Source: Bacteroidota bacterium (lineage in GTDB: Bacteria; Bacteroidota; Bacteroidia; Flavobacteriales; Flavobacteriaceae). From it: a DNA stretch of 5,644 bases. The DNA is taken from the NCBI GenBank assembly GCA_022560715.1, contig JADFSQ010000153.1:1-5644 (forward strand), in the 5' to 3' direction. A program made the translations under genes and the position numbers. This document shows positions 1 through 5,575 of this stretch, in pieces. Each line of letters begins with the position of its first letter. Positions within the stretch are counted from its first letter, which is position 1. Under the pieces are notes generated by a model. That model was not told the origin of the DNA, did not search any database, and worked only from the letters and a program-made list of their open reading frames with translations.

Positions 1-2
1 AT

Positions 3-27
3 GGATTCCTGCTTTCACAAGAATAAC
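3..27. repeat. REP-like imperfect palindrome just downstream of recJ
   Basis: Positions 5-24 form an imperfect palindrome: a 7-bp stem (5-11 with 18-24) around a 6-base loop. On the plus strand there is one C/A mismatch (9 and 20). On the minus strand, which is the recJ transcript, the same pair becomes a G-U wobble, so the RNA hairpin stays closed (AUUCUUG, loop UGAAAG, CAGGAAU). It begins 11 bases after the recJ stop codon. The sequence resembles the short dispersed palindrome with core TTCCTG(C/T)GAAAGCAGGAA that I recall from intergenic DNA of many bacteria, including flavobacteria. That family link is recall, not a search. A role as a 3' stabiliser or weak terminator is inferred; no T-tract is visible before the window ends. 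Confidence 0.5.
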
Positions 28-35
28 AATATTTT

Positions 36-1727
36 TTAGTTTTTAATATCTCTTAACTTCAATTGTAAACTTGTTTTTCCATTCCAATAGTTTTCATCAA
101 TAGAATAGACGGCTTTAAAGGATTTTCTGTTTGAAATAAGCTCTAATTTATTGCCTAAACCAAAACCTATACCAACAATTTTATCGTTTCCGTTTTGTGT
201 AACTGTTAGGCGTAAATGTTTATCATCCTCCCCAACACATTTACCATAACCTGTATCTTTTAAATTTTCTGTCATAAAAACTGGTGTCATATTCCCAGGT
301 CCAAAAGGTGCTAACTGTTTTAATATCCTATAAAATTTTGGTGTAATGCTGTTTAAATTAATTTCTGAATCAATACTTATTTCAGGAGTAAGTAAGTGTT
401 TGTCTATTGTAGCTGAAACCACCTCTTCAAATTTCTGCTTAAATGCATCGTATTTCTCTTCCTTTAAGGTCAATCCTGCTGCGTATTTATGACCTCCAAA
501 TTGTTCGATATGCTCACTACATGCTTCCAACGCATTGTAAACATCAAAGCCTTTTACCGAACGTGCTGAAGCTGCTAATTTATTTCCGCTTTTAGTAAAC
601 ACAAGCGTTGGCCTGTAATAGGTTTCTATGAGTCGAGAAGCCACAATACCAATAACACCTTTATGCCAAGTTTCATTGTAAACAACAGTAGTAAACCGTT
701 CCTGTTCTTTTTGTTCTTCAATTTGATTAAGAGCTTCTTGAGTAATTCGTTTATCTGCTTCACGTCTGTCTGTATTAAATTGATTAATGTCAATGGCGTA
801 TTGTACTGCGAGATTATAATTGGTTTCGGTTAATAGGGTTACTGCATGAATACCATGTTTCATGCGTCCTGCAGCATTAATGCGAGGTGCTATTATAAAA
901 ACAACATCAGTAATTGTGAGCTTATCCTTTTTTATGTGTTGAATAATCGCTTTAAAACCCATTCTTGGGTTTTCGTTTATTACTTGTAAGCCAAAATAAG
1001 CCAAAACTCTATTTTCGCCAGTTATAGGAACAATATCTGCTCCAATTGCCGTAGCAACTAAATCAAGATATTCAACTAAATCTTCAATTGTTTTGCCTTC
1101 TTTTGAAGCTAATGCCTGAACGAGTTTAAACCCTACACCGCAACCACATAATTCTTTATACGGATAATTACAATCGGCTCGTTTTGGGTCTAAAACTGCA
1201 ACAGCTTTTGGAATTTCATTTCCAGGTCTGTGATGATCGCAAATAATAAAATCGACACCTTTTTCTTTAGCATAAGCAACTTTGTCTATCGCTTTTATAC
1301 CACAATCTAATGCAACAATTAATGAGAAATCGTTATCGTTCGCAAAATCAATGCCTTTATACGAAATACCATATCCTTCATCGTTACGATCAGGAATATA
1401 GGTGGCAACATTTTCTGTTCTTGTTTTTAAATAGGAAGACAGTAATGCTACAGCCGTTGTGCCGTCAACATCATAATCGCCATAAACCAAAATGTTTTCG
1501 TTGTTCGCTATTGCTTGCTCAATTCTTTCAACCGCTTTATCCATATCTTTCATTAAGAATGGATTGTGTAAATCTTCAAAACTTGGACGAAAAAAGGTTT
1601 TAGCTTCTTCATAAGTTTCAATGCCACGTTGTATTAACAGCGTTGCAGTAACAGCATCTATTTGAAGTGCTTTTTGTAAGTCTTCTACTTTTCTAACTTC
1701 AGGTTTTGGTTTTAGTGTCCAACGCAT
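36..1727 (-). CDS. recJ: Single-stranded-DNA-specific 5'-3' exonuclease RecJ
   Basis: RecJ degrades single-stranded DNA 5' to 3' in a Mg/Mn-dependent reaction. It serves RecFOR recombination, mismatch repair and base-excision repair in the cytoplasm. The 563-residue product is close to the usual length (E. coli about 577) and looks complete. The DHH phosphoesterase domain shows YGDYDVDGTT at 82-91, LDCG at 140-143 (Asp141), the signature DHH at 164-166, and VLDPKR at 178-183. The DHHA1 half shows GRMKHG at 287-292, WHKGVIGIVASR at 354-365, ASARS at 386-390 and the GGHKYAAG substrate-binding loop at 410-417. A C-terminal OB-fold-like region follows LAPFGPGNMTPVF (472-484). The ATG at 1727 gives the MRWTLKPKP start that I recognise from Bacteroidota RecJ; only A-rich sequence precedes it, with no Shine-Dalgarno. 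All catalytic motifs are intact. The OsmC-like gene lies upstream on the same strand, 154 bp away, so co-transcription is possible but the gap has its own promoter-like box. Confidence 0.97.
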   Translation of the reverse strand: MRWTLKPKPEVRKVEDLQKALQIDAVTATLLIQRGIETYEEAKTFFRPSFEDLHNPFLMKDMDKAVERIEQAIANNENILVYGDYDVDGTTAVALLSSYLKTRTENVATYIPDRNDEGYGISYKGIDFANDNDFSLIVALDCGIKAIDKVAYAKEKGVDFIICDHHRPGNEIPKAVAVLDPKRADCNYPYKELCGCGVGFKLVQALASKEGKTIEDLVEYLDLVATAIGADIVPITGENRVLAYFGLQVINENPRMGFKAIIQHIKKDKLTITDVVFIIAPRINAAGRMKHGIHAVTLLTETNYNLAVQYAIDINQFNTDRREADKRITQEALNQIEEQKEQERFTTVVYNETWHKGVIGIVASRLIETYYRPTLVFTKSGNKLAASARSVKGFDVYNALEACSEHIEQFGGHKYAAGLTLKEEKYDAFKQKFEEVVSATIDKHLLTPEISIDSEINLNSITPKFYRILKQLAPFGPGNMTPVFMTENLKDTGYGKCVGEDDKHLRLTVTQNGNDKIVGIGFGLGNKLELISNRKSFKAVYSIDENYWNGKTSLQLKLRDIKN

Positions 1728-1770
1728 AGTTTCTTTTAGAAAAAAAATTCAAAAATCAATGTACAAATTC

Positions 1771-1778
1771 CAAAACTA
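1771..1778 (-). promoter_or_regulatory. Possible -7 box for recJ (TAGTTTTG)
   Basis: Read on the minus strand this is TAGTTTTG, a perfect match to the Bacteroidota -7 consensus TAnnTTTG. It would place the transcript start roughly 35-40 bases before the recJ ATG. The -33 element is weak: at the right distance there is TTT/TTA rather than TTG. In DNA this AT-rich a chance match is not rare, so the call is tentative. Confidence 0.35.
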
Positions 1779-1849
1779 AAATAGTGTTGGTATTATAAAT
1801 TTCGATAATGTCAGCAGATACAAGCGTAAAGTCTCTTTTAATTATTTGG

Positions 1850-1873
1850 GATGTTTCGACTACACTCAACATA
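1850..1873. repeat. Degenerate dispersed intergenic element (TTTCGACTACACTCAA core)
   Basis: This 24-bp stretch has a perfect 5-bp inverted repeat, ATGTT (1851-1855) and AACAT (1868-1872), around a 12-base loop. It resembles the element CATTTCGACTgCGCTCAATG that I recall as common in flavobacterial intergenic DNA, with a few substitutions (ACACTC in place of GCGCTC). It begins 9 bases after the stop codon of the OsmC-like gene, on that gene's downstream side. The family assignment is recall and unconfirmed. The rest of the 1728-1881 gap shows no gene that I can support. Confidence 0.4.
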
Positions 1874-1881
1874 GCATCGAA

Positions 1882-2304
1882 TTATTTATTATGAATATGA
1901 ATATTCGTTTTTATTTCAGCAAATCGGCGAAACATTTCCATGACACCACAGTATTTTTCAACAGACAAGTCGACTGCTTTATTAATCTTCTTTTCGTTTA
2001 GATCTTTCCCATAAAAATGATAATCAACATTTACTCTATGATAATATTTTGGATGTTCGTCGGTAAGTTCGCCTTTTATCACCATTTTAAAATCGTCAAT
2101 AACAACTCTCATTTTGTCAAGTAGTGGTACAATATCTATTCCTGAACAACCTGCAATAGCTGAAAGCATCATTGCTTTTGGAGATAGTCCAAAACGTGTG
2201 TCGCTTCCTTCTACATTAGTGTCCATAACAACTGTTTTACCACTTGGATTATCAGATTCAAACACCATATTACCTTTCCAATGTGTTGTAACTATATTCG
2301 ACAT
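1882..2304 (-). CDS. OsmC/Ohr-superfamily protein (probable thiol-dependent peroxidase)
   Basis: A 140-residue protein, typical of the OsmC family. Characterised members are cytoplasmic homodimers that reduce organic or fatty-acid hydroperoxides with a pair of cysteines; many YhfA-type members have no proven substrate. Visible here are the N-terminal strand region (THWKGNMVFES), the GLSPKAMMLSAIAGCSGIDIV helix signature with Cys53, and Cys119 in VEKYCGVMEMF, so both redox cysteines are present. I place the start at the ATG at 2304. The frame stays open upstream to a TTG at 2346, which would add 14 residues. A -7-like box at 2335-2342 would put the transcript start downstream of that TTG, and family members normally begin close to this 'MSN..THWKG' segment. 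No Shine-Dalgarno is seen. The gene is divergent from the AhpD-like gene and lies upstream of recJ on the same strand. Family is firm; substrate is unknown. Confidence 0.9.
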   Translation of the reverse strand: MSNIVTTHWKGNMVFESDNPSGKTVVMDTNVEGSDTRFGLSPKAMMLSAIAGCSGIDIVPLLDKMRVVIDDFKMVIKGELTDEHPKYYHRVNVDYHFYGKDLNEKKINKAVDLSVEKYCGVMEMFRRFAEIKTNIHIHNK

Positions 2305-2334
2305 ATTTAAAGAATTTTTTGTTTCTTGTTCATT

Positions 2335-2342
2335 CAAAAATA
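2335..2342 (-). promoter_or_regulatory. Possible -7 box for the OsmC-like gene (TATTTTTG)
   Basis: On the minus strand this reads TATTTTTG, a perfect TAnnTTTG match. It would give a transcript start near 2328-2330 and a leader of about 25 bases before the ATG at 2304. No TTG lies at the expected -33 distance (only TTT). The position argues against use of the upstream TTG start at 2346. On the plus strand of this 67-bp intergenic region I find no good -33/-7 pair for the divergent gene. Confidence 0.35.
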
Positions 2343-2371
2343 CCAATAATTAACTTATAAAATATAATAAA

Positions 2372-2962
2372 ATGCCTTTAGTGACACCTTTATCAGCAGA
2401 CTATAATAAAGAGACTCAAGAACTCGCAGAATTCTTTAATGAAACACTTGGCTTCTGTCCAAATTCAGTCCTTACCATGCAGCGCCGTCCTGCAATTAGT
2501 AAAGCCTTTATCAACTTAAATAAAGCCGTTATGGCAAATGAAGGCAGAGTAACTTCAGCTTTAAAACGTATGATTGCTTGGGTAAGTAGCAACTCTTCTG
2601 GCTGCAGATATTGCCAAGCACATGCCATAAGAGCTGCCGAACGCTATGGAGCCGAACAAGAACAATTAGATAATATTTGGGAATATAGAACTCATCCTGC
2701 TTTTTCGGATGCTGAACGTGCCGCACTTGATTTTTCTTTAGCTGCTTCGCAAATACCTAATTCAGTCGATGAAAAGATTAAAGAAGAATTATACAAGTAT
2801 TGGGACGAAGGCGAAATAGTAGAAATGCTTGGTGTAATTTCGTTGTTTGGATATTTGAATAGATGGAATGATAGCATGGGAACAAGTATAGAAGATGGAG
2901 CTGTTGAAAGTGGCGAACAATATTTAGGGAAACATGGTTGGGAAAAAGGGAAACATGGTTAG
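2372..2962 (+). CDS. Carboxymuconolactone decarboxylase / AhpD-like (peroxidase-related) protein
   Basis: A 196-residue, mostly helical protein of the carboxymuconolactone decarboxylase (CMD) superfamily, which includes AhpD. AhpD itself is a thiol reductase that recharges the peroxiredoxin AhpC; many other members are uncharacterised. The signature is SSGCRYCQAHAIRAAERYGA, giving a CxxC pair at Cys78/Cys81 with His84 close behind. A second helical half follows, with the segment FSDAERAALDFSLAAS and then VEMLGVISLFGYLNRWNDSMGT, which is typical of the family. Compared with AhpD, the Glu 12 residues before the first Cys is Arg66, and the His lies 3 rather than 4 residues after the second Cys, so AhpD-style proton relay should not be assumed. 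The ATG at 2372 follows an A/T-rich leader without Shine-Dalgarno. The C-terminus reads GKHGWEKGKHG, encoded by a 14-bp direct repeat. It is divergent from the OsmC-like gene, another cysteine-based protein. It is not a true 4-carboxymuconolactone decarboxylase on present evidence: no aromatic-degradation genes are nearby. Confidence 0.9.
   Translation: MPLVTPLSADYNKETQELAEFFNETLGFCPNSVLTMQRRPAISKAFINLNKAVMANEGRVTSALKRMIAWVSSNSSGCRYCQAHAIRAAERYGAEQEQLDNIWEYRTHPAFSDAERAALDFSLAASQIPNSVDEKIKEELYKYWDEGEIVEMLGVISLFGYLNRWNDSMGTSIEDGAVESGEQYLGKHGWEKGKHG
2926..2960. repeat. 14-bp direct repeat at the 3' end of the AhpD-like gene
   Basis: AGGGAAACATGGTT occurs at 2926-2939 and again at 2947-2960, a period of 21 bp (seven codons). 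It encodes GKHG twice in the last residues, and the second copy runs into the stop codon at 2960-2962. As the period is a multiple of three, the frame is kept. A slipped-strand duplication is a simple explanation, but a GW(E)xGKH tail is also, as I recall, common in this family, so the repeat may partly reflect conserved residues. Confidence 0.75.
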
Positions 2963-2989
2963 ATTTTTGATTGACGATTTTTGATTTTT
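2962..2989. repeat. GATTTTT heptamer repeat, four units
   Basis: Starting at the last base of the stop codon of the AhpD-like gene, four 7-bp units run head to tail: GATTTTT, GATTGAC (degenerate), GATTTTT, GATTTTT. Heptamer arrays of this style are, from memory, frequent between genes in flavobacteria. The last unit borders the -33 element of the helicase promoter at 2989-2992, so a change in copy number could alter the sequence next to that promoter. Confidence 0.6.
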
Positions 2990-3018
2990 TTGCTATGAAT
3001 AAACGAATAATAACTTTG
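2989..3018 (+). promoter_or_regulatory. Probable Bacteroidota sigma-type promoter for the helicase gene
   Basis: TTTG at 2989-2992, an 18-base spacer, then TAACTTTG at 3011-3018. This fits the Bacteroidota/Flavobacterium consensus TTG-N17-23-TAnnTTTG in every fixed position. The transcript start would fall near 3023-3026, leaving a leader of about 40 bases before the ATG at 3067. It implies that the helicase is transcribed separately from the AhpD-like gene upstream. Confidence 0.6.
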
Positions 3019-3066
3019 GATAATATAGTTAAAAAGAAACGCCTATAAATAAAGTACTTGTGATAG

Positions 3067-5505
3067 ATGTCTAAAAACATACAACTCGAATTGGCTTGGG
3101 ATTTTGTTAATAAAACGGACAGGTCTATTTTTTTAACAGGAAAAGCAGGTACAGGAAAAACGACTTTTTTACATACTATAAAAGCCGAATCTTTAAAACG
3201 ATTAGTTGTTGTAGCTCCAACTGGTGTTGCTGCAATTAATGCCAAAGGCGTAACCATCCATTCCTTTTTTCAGCTGCCTTTTGGTCCAATTCTACCTGAA
3301 GAATCACTGTTGAAAGCTGCAACTAAAGAGACTAATTTTCAACGAAAATTTAGCAAAAATAAAATAGATGTCATTCGTTCTTTAGACCTATTAATTATTG
3401 ACGAAATTAGTATGGTCCGTGCCGATTTACTAGATGGTATCGATCAGGTTTTACGGCGTTATAAAGACAGAAATAAAGTTTTTGGAGGCGTACAAGTGCT
3501 AATGATTGGCGACTTGCAACAACTGGCGCCAGTAGTAAAAGATAACGAATGGCAGTTGTTAAGTCCCTACTACACAACACCGTATTTTTTTAGTAGTAAG
3601 GCTTTTAAGCAGTGCAATGTCATAAATATTGAATTGAAGCATATTTACAGGCAAGATAATCTGAAATTTATCAAAATACTTAACGAAATTAGAAATAATA
3701 AACTCTCTCAAAAATCGGCAGACGATTTAAACGCACGATACCTTCCAGATTTTAAGCCAGGTAAAGATGATGGATTTATAACTTTAACGACTCATAACAA
3801 CAGAGCTAACGATATGAATCTAGAGGAGTTAAAAAAAATAAAAAGCAAATCTTTTACTTTTAAAGCTGAAGTAGAAGGTAAATTTCCTGAATATTCTTTT
3901 CCTACTCACGAAAAATTAGAACTAAAAGTAGGTGCTCAAGTGATGTTTATTAAGAATGATAGCTCACACGAAAAAAGATATTTTAATGGTAAAATCGGTA
4001 AAATTATTTCCTTGTCTAAAGGTGAAGCAATTGTATCCTGCCCAGAAGATGATGAAGATATTGTAACTACTGCTGAAACTTGGGAGAATGTAAACTATTC
4101 CATTAATCAAGATACCAAAGAGATTTCAGAACATATCACAGGTTCTTTTTCGCAAATTCCACTCCGATTGGCTTGGGCAATTACCATTCATAAAAGTCAA
4201 GGGTTAACTTTTGAAAAAGCAATTATTGATGCCAAAGCTTCTTTCGCTCACGGACAAACTTACGTTGCTTTGAGTAGATGCAGAACCCTTGAAGGTATTG
4301 TGCTAAAAAGCCCGATTAATACGACCAATATTATTAGCGACACCAGAGTGATTTCATTCAATAAAAATGTAGAAGAAAATCAACCCAATACAGATACGCT
4401 AAATGAATCACAGAAAATTTTTCAGCTTAACCTCATCAAAGAACTGTTCGGTTTCTACGCCTTTTTATATCCTGTAAAACGTTTGATAGACATTTATTAC
4501 AACAATAAAACCAGTTTGCAAGGACATATCATTGAGCCACTAACTCATATTAAAGACGAAGGGATTACTAAATTATTACAGATTAGTAACAGTTTTGGTA
4601 TTCAATTAAAAAATTTATGTGAAGACATTTTAGAGCCCGAAAAAGATAGTGTTATTCGGGAGAGAATTAAAAAAGCACTTGTATATTTTATAAAATTTAC
4701 TGAAGAAAATATTAAAATACCTTTAGATAAACTTACCTATTCAACCGAAAACAAAGCTGTTGAAAAAGATTTTAAGAAACAGTTGCAACTACTTGACGAA
4801 CACTTAACAAATAAGTTGTTTTGCCTTTACGGATTAAAAGAAGGCTTTACGACTACCAAATATTTAGAATTACGAGCAAAAGCAATCTTGCAAAAAAGCA
4901 AAGCTGCTCCTGTTAAAAAAGAATATACTGCCACAACAAAGCATCCTGTTTTATTTACTGCTTTAAGAGGCTTACGAGCTGCTTTTGCTGAAGAATTAGA
5001 TGTAGAACATTATCATATCTTTAATCAAAAATCATTATATGAAATGTGTAAGCTATTGCCAACAACACCAAAGCAACTTCATGCTATAAACGGAATGGGG
5101 AAAATTAGAGTGCAAAAATATGGTGATAAGATTCTGGAAGCTATTCAAAGATATTGTGAACAAAATGATATTGAACCTCAAGAAGATGCAACAGAAAATA
5201 CAGCTCCAAAAAAAGGAGAGACACATTTAATATCATTTCAGTTTTTTAAAGATGGATTGACCATTGAAGAAATAGCTAAAAAACGAGGCTTGGTTAGTGG
5301 TACCATAGAAACACACCTTATAGAATTTGTTGTCACTGGAGAATTAAAAATCACAGACTTAATGCCTAAAGAAAAATACCTAGAACTTAAAAAACTAATT
5401 AAAGGTACACCTTTTGAAAGCATTTCCGAATTAAAAAATAAGATTGACGATAAATTTACCTATAACGAAATTAGAATGGTAAATAGAGAAAATACGGATA
5501 GATAA
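3067..5505 (+). CDS. PIF1-like SF1B DNA helicase with C-terminal HRDC and RecQ-type helix-turn-helix domains
   Basis: An 812-residue ATP-driven DNA helicase, expected to be 5'-3' by family. Motor motifs in order: Walker A GKAGTGKTT (25-33); Ia VVVAPTGVAA (47-56); Walker B LLIIDEISM (108-116, Asp112/Glu113); III GDLQQLAPV (148-156); IV IYRQ (193-196); an SH3-like 2B segment near 286-345 with VGAQVMFIKND and YFNGKIGKI; V AITIHKSQGLTF (371-382); VI YVALSRCR (399-406). Residues about 430-620 are helical and match no domain I know. Residues about 624-700 look like an HRDC domain (LFTALRGLRAAFAEE, then LHAINGMGKIRVQKYGDKILEAI). Residues about 718-805 look like the HTH_40 segment at the end of some RecQ proteins (GLTIEEIAKKRGLVSGTIETHL, ending FTYNEIRMV). 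The start is secure: an in-frame TAG at 3064-3066 touches the ATG, and the next Met (117) lies beyond Walker A. It has its own promoter and a hairpin at the stop. Likely roles are replication-fork, G-quadruplex or recombination-intermediate processing; these are inferred. Confidence 0.93.
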   Translation: MSKNIQLELAWDFVNKTDRSIFLTGKAGTGKTTFLHTIKAESLKRLVVVAPTGVAAINAKGVTIHSFFQLPFGPILPEESLLKAATKETNFQRKFSKNKIDVIRSLDLLIIDEISMVRADLLDGIDQVLRRYKDRNKVFGGVQVLMIGDLQQLAPVVKDNEWQLLSPYYTTPYFFSSKAFKQCNVINIELKHIYRQDNLKFIKILNEIRNNKLSQKSADDLNARYLPDFKPGKDDGFITLTTHNNRANDMNLEELKKIKSKSFTFKAEVEGKFPEYSFPTHEKLELKVGAQVMFIKNDSSHEKRYFNGKIGKIISLSKGEAIVSCPEDDEDIVTTAETWENVNYSINQDTKEISEHITGSFSQIPLRLAWAITIHKSQGLTFEKAIIDAKASFAHGQTYVALSRCRTLEGIVLKSPINTTNIISDTRVISFNKNVEENQPNTDTLNESQKIFQLNLIKELFGFYAFLYPVKRLIDIYYNNKTSLQGHIIEPLTHIKDEGITKLLQISNSFGIQLKNLCEDILEPEKDSVIRERIKKALVYFIKFTEENIKIPLDKLTYSTENKAVEKDFKKQLQLLDEHLTNKLFCLYGLKEGFTTTKYLELRAKAILQKSKAAPVKKEYTATTKHPVLFTALRGLRAAFAEELDVEHYHIFNQKSLYEMCKLLPTTPKQLHAINGMGKIRVQKYGDKILEAIQRYCEQNDIEPQEDATENTAPKKGETHLISFQFFKDGLTIEEIAKKRGLVSGTIETHLIEFVVTGELKITDLMPKEKYLELKKLIKGTPFESISELKNKIDDKFTYNEIRMVNRENTDR

Positions 5506-5533
5506 TATTGTTAATGAGTAAAAACAATATTTT
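5504..5533 (+). terminator. AT-rich hairpin and T-run at the helicase stop codon
   Basis: AATATTGTT (5504-5512) and AACAATATT (5523-5531) form a perfect 9-bp stem around a 10-base loop, followed by T's at 5532-5533. The stem begins inside the stop codon TAA (5503-5505). It has only one G-C pair, so it is weak as an intrinsic terminator, but its place is right for the 3' end of the helicase transcript. A second small inverted repeat, GTTTT (5542-5546) and AAAAC (5553-5557), would on the minus strand be followed by a short T-rich run and could serve a convergent gene. Confidence 0.4.
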
Positions 5534-5575
5534 AATAAAAGGTTTTCAATCAAAAACAATTATAGGATAAACAAA

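Noticed and set aside
25..35. AACAATATTTT shared with 5523-5533, considered as a pair of flanking repeats
   Set aside because: It is an 11-bp AT-rich match in direct orientation with no target-site or mobile-element features. It is most likely chance.
1310..1603. A 97-codon plus-strand frame inside recJ
   Set aside because: It is antisense to the conserved RecJ catalytic core, its His/Gln/Cys-rich composition is unlike a normal protein, and it has no recognisable domain.
1808..1894. A 28-codon plus-strand open frame (MSADTSVKSLLIIWDV...) in the gap between recJ and the OsmC-like gene
   Set aside because: It has no ribosome-binding or promoter signal, runs through the REP-like element and overlaps the end of the OsmC-like gene on the other strand. 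Chance is the simpler explanation.
2355..2367. TTATA-AAA-TATAA inverted repeat before the AhpD-like start, considered as an operator
   Set aside because: It is made only of A and T in an AT-rich leader. Such short palindromes are expected by chance, and no second copy is seen.
2995..3048. A 17-codon plus-strand open frame (MNKRIITLDNIVKKKRL) before the helicase
   Set aside because: It contains the -7 box and probable transcript start of the helicase promoter, so it would not be fully transcribed from it. It is too short to support.
2778..3257. A 159-codon minus-strand frame across the AhpD-like gene end, the intergenic repeat and the helicase start
   Set aside because: It is antisense to two well-supported genes, including Walker A of the helicase, and is rich in low-complexity sequence.
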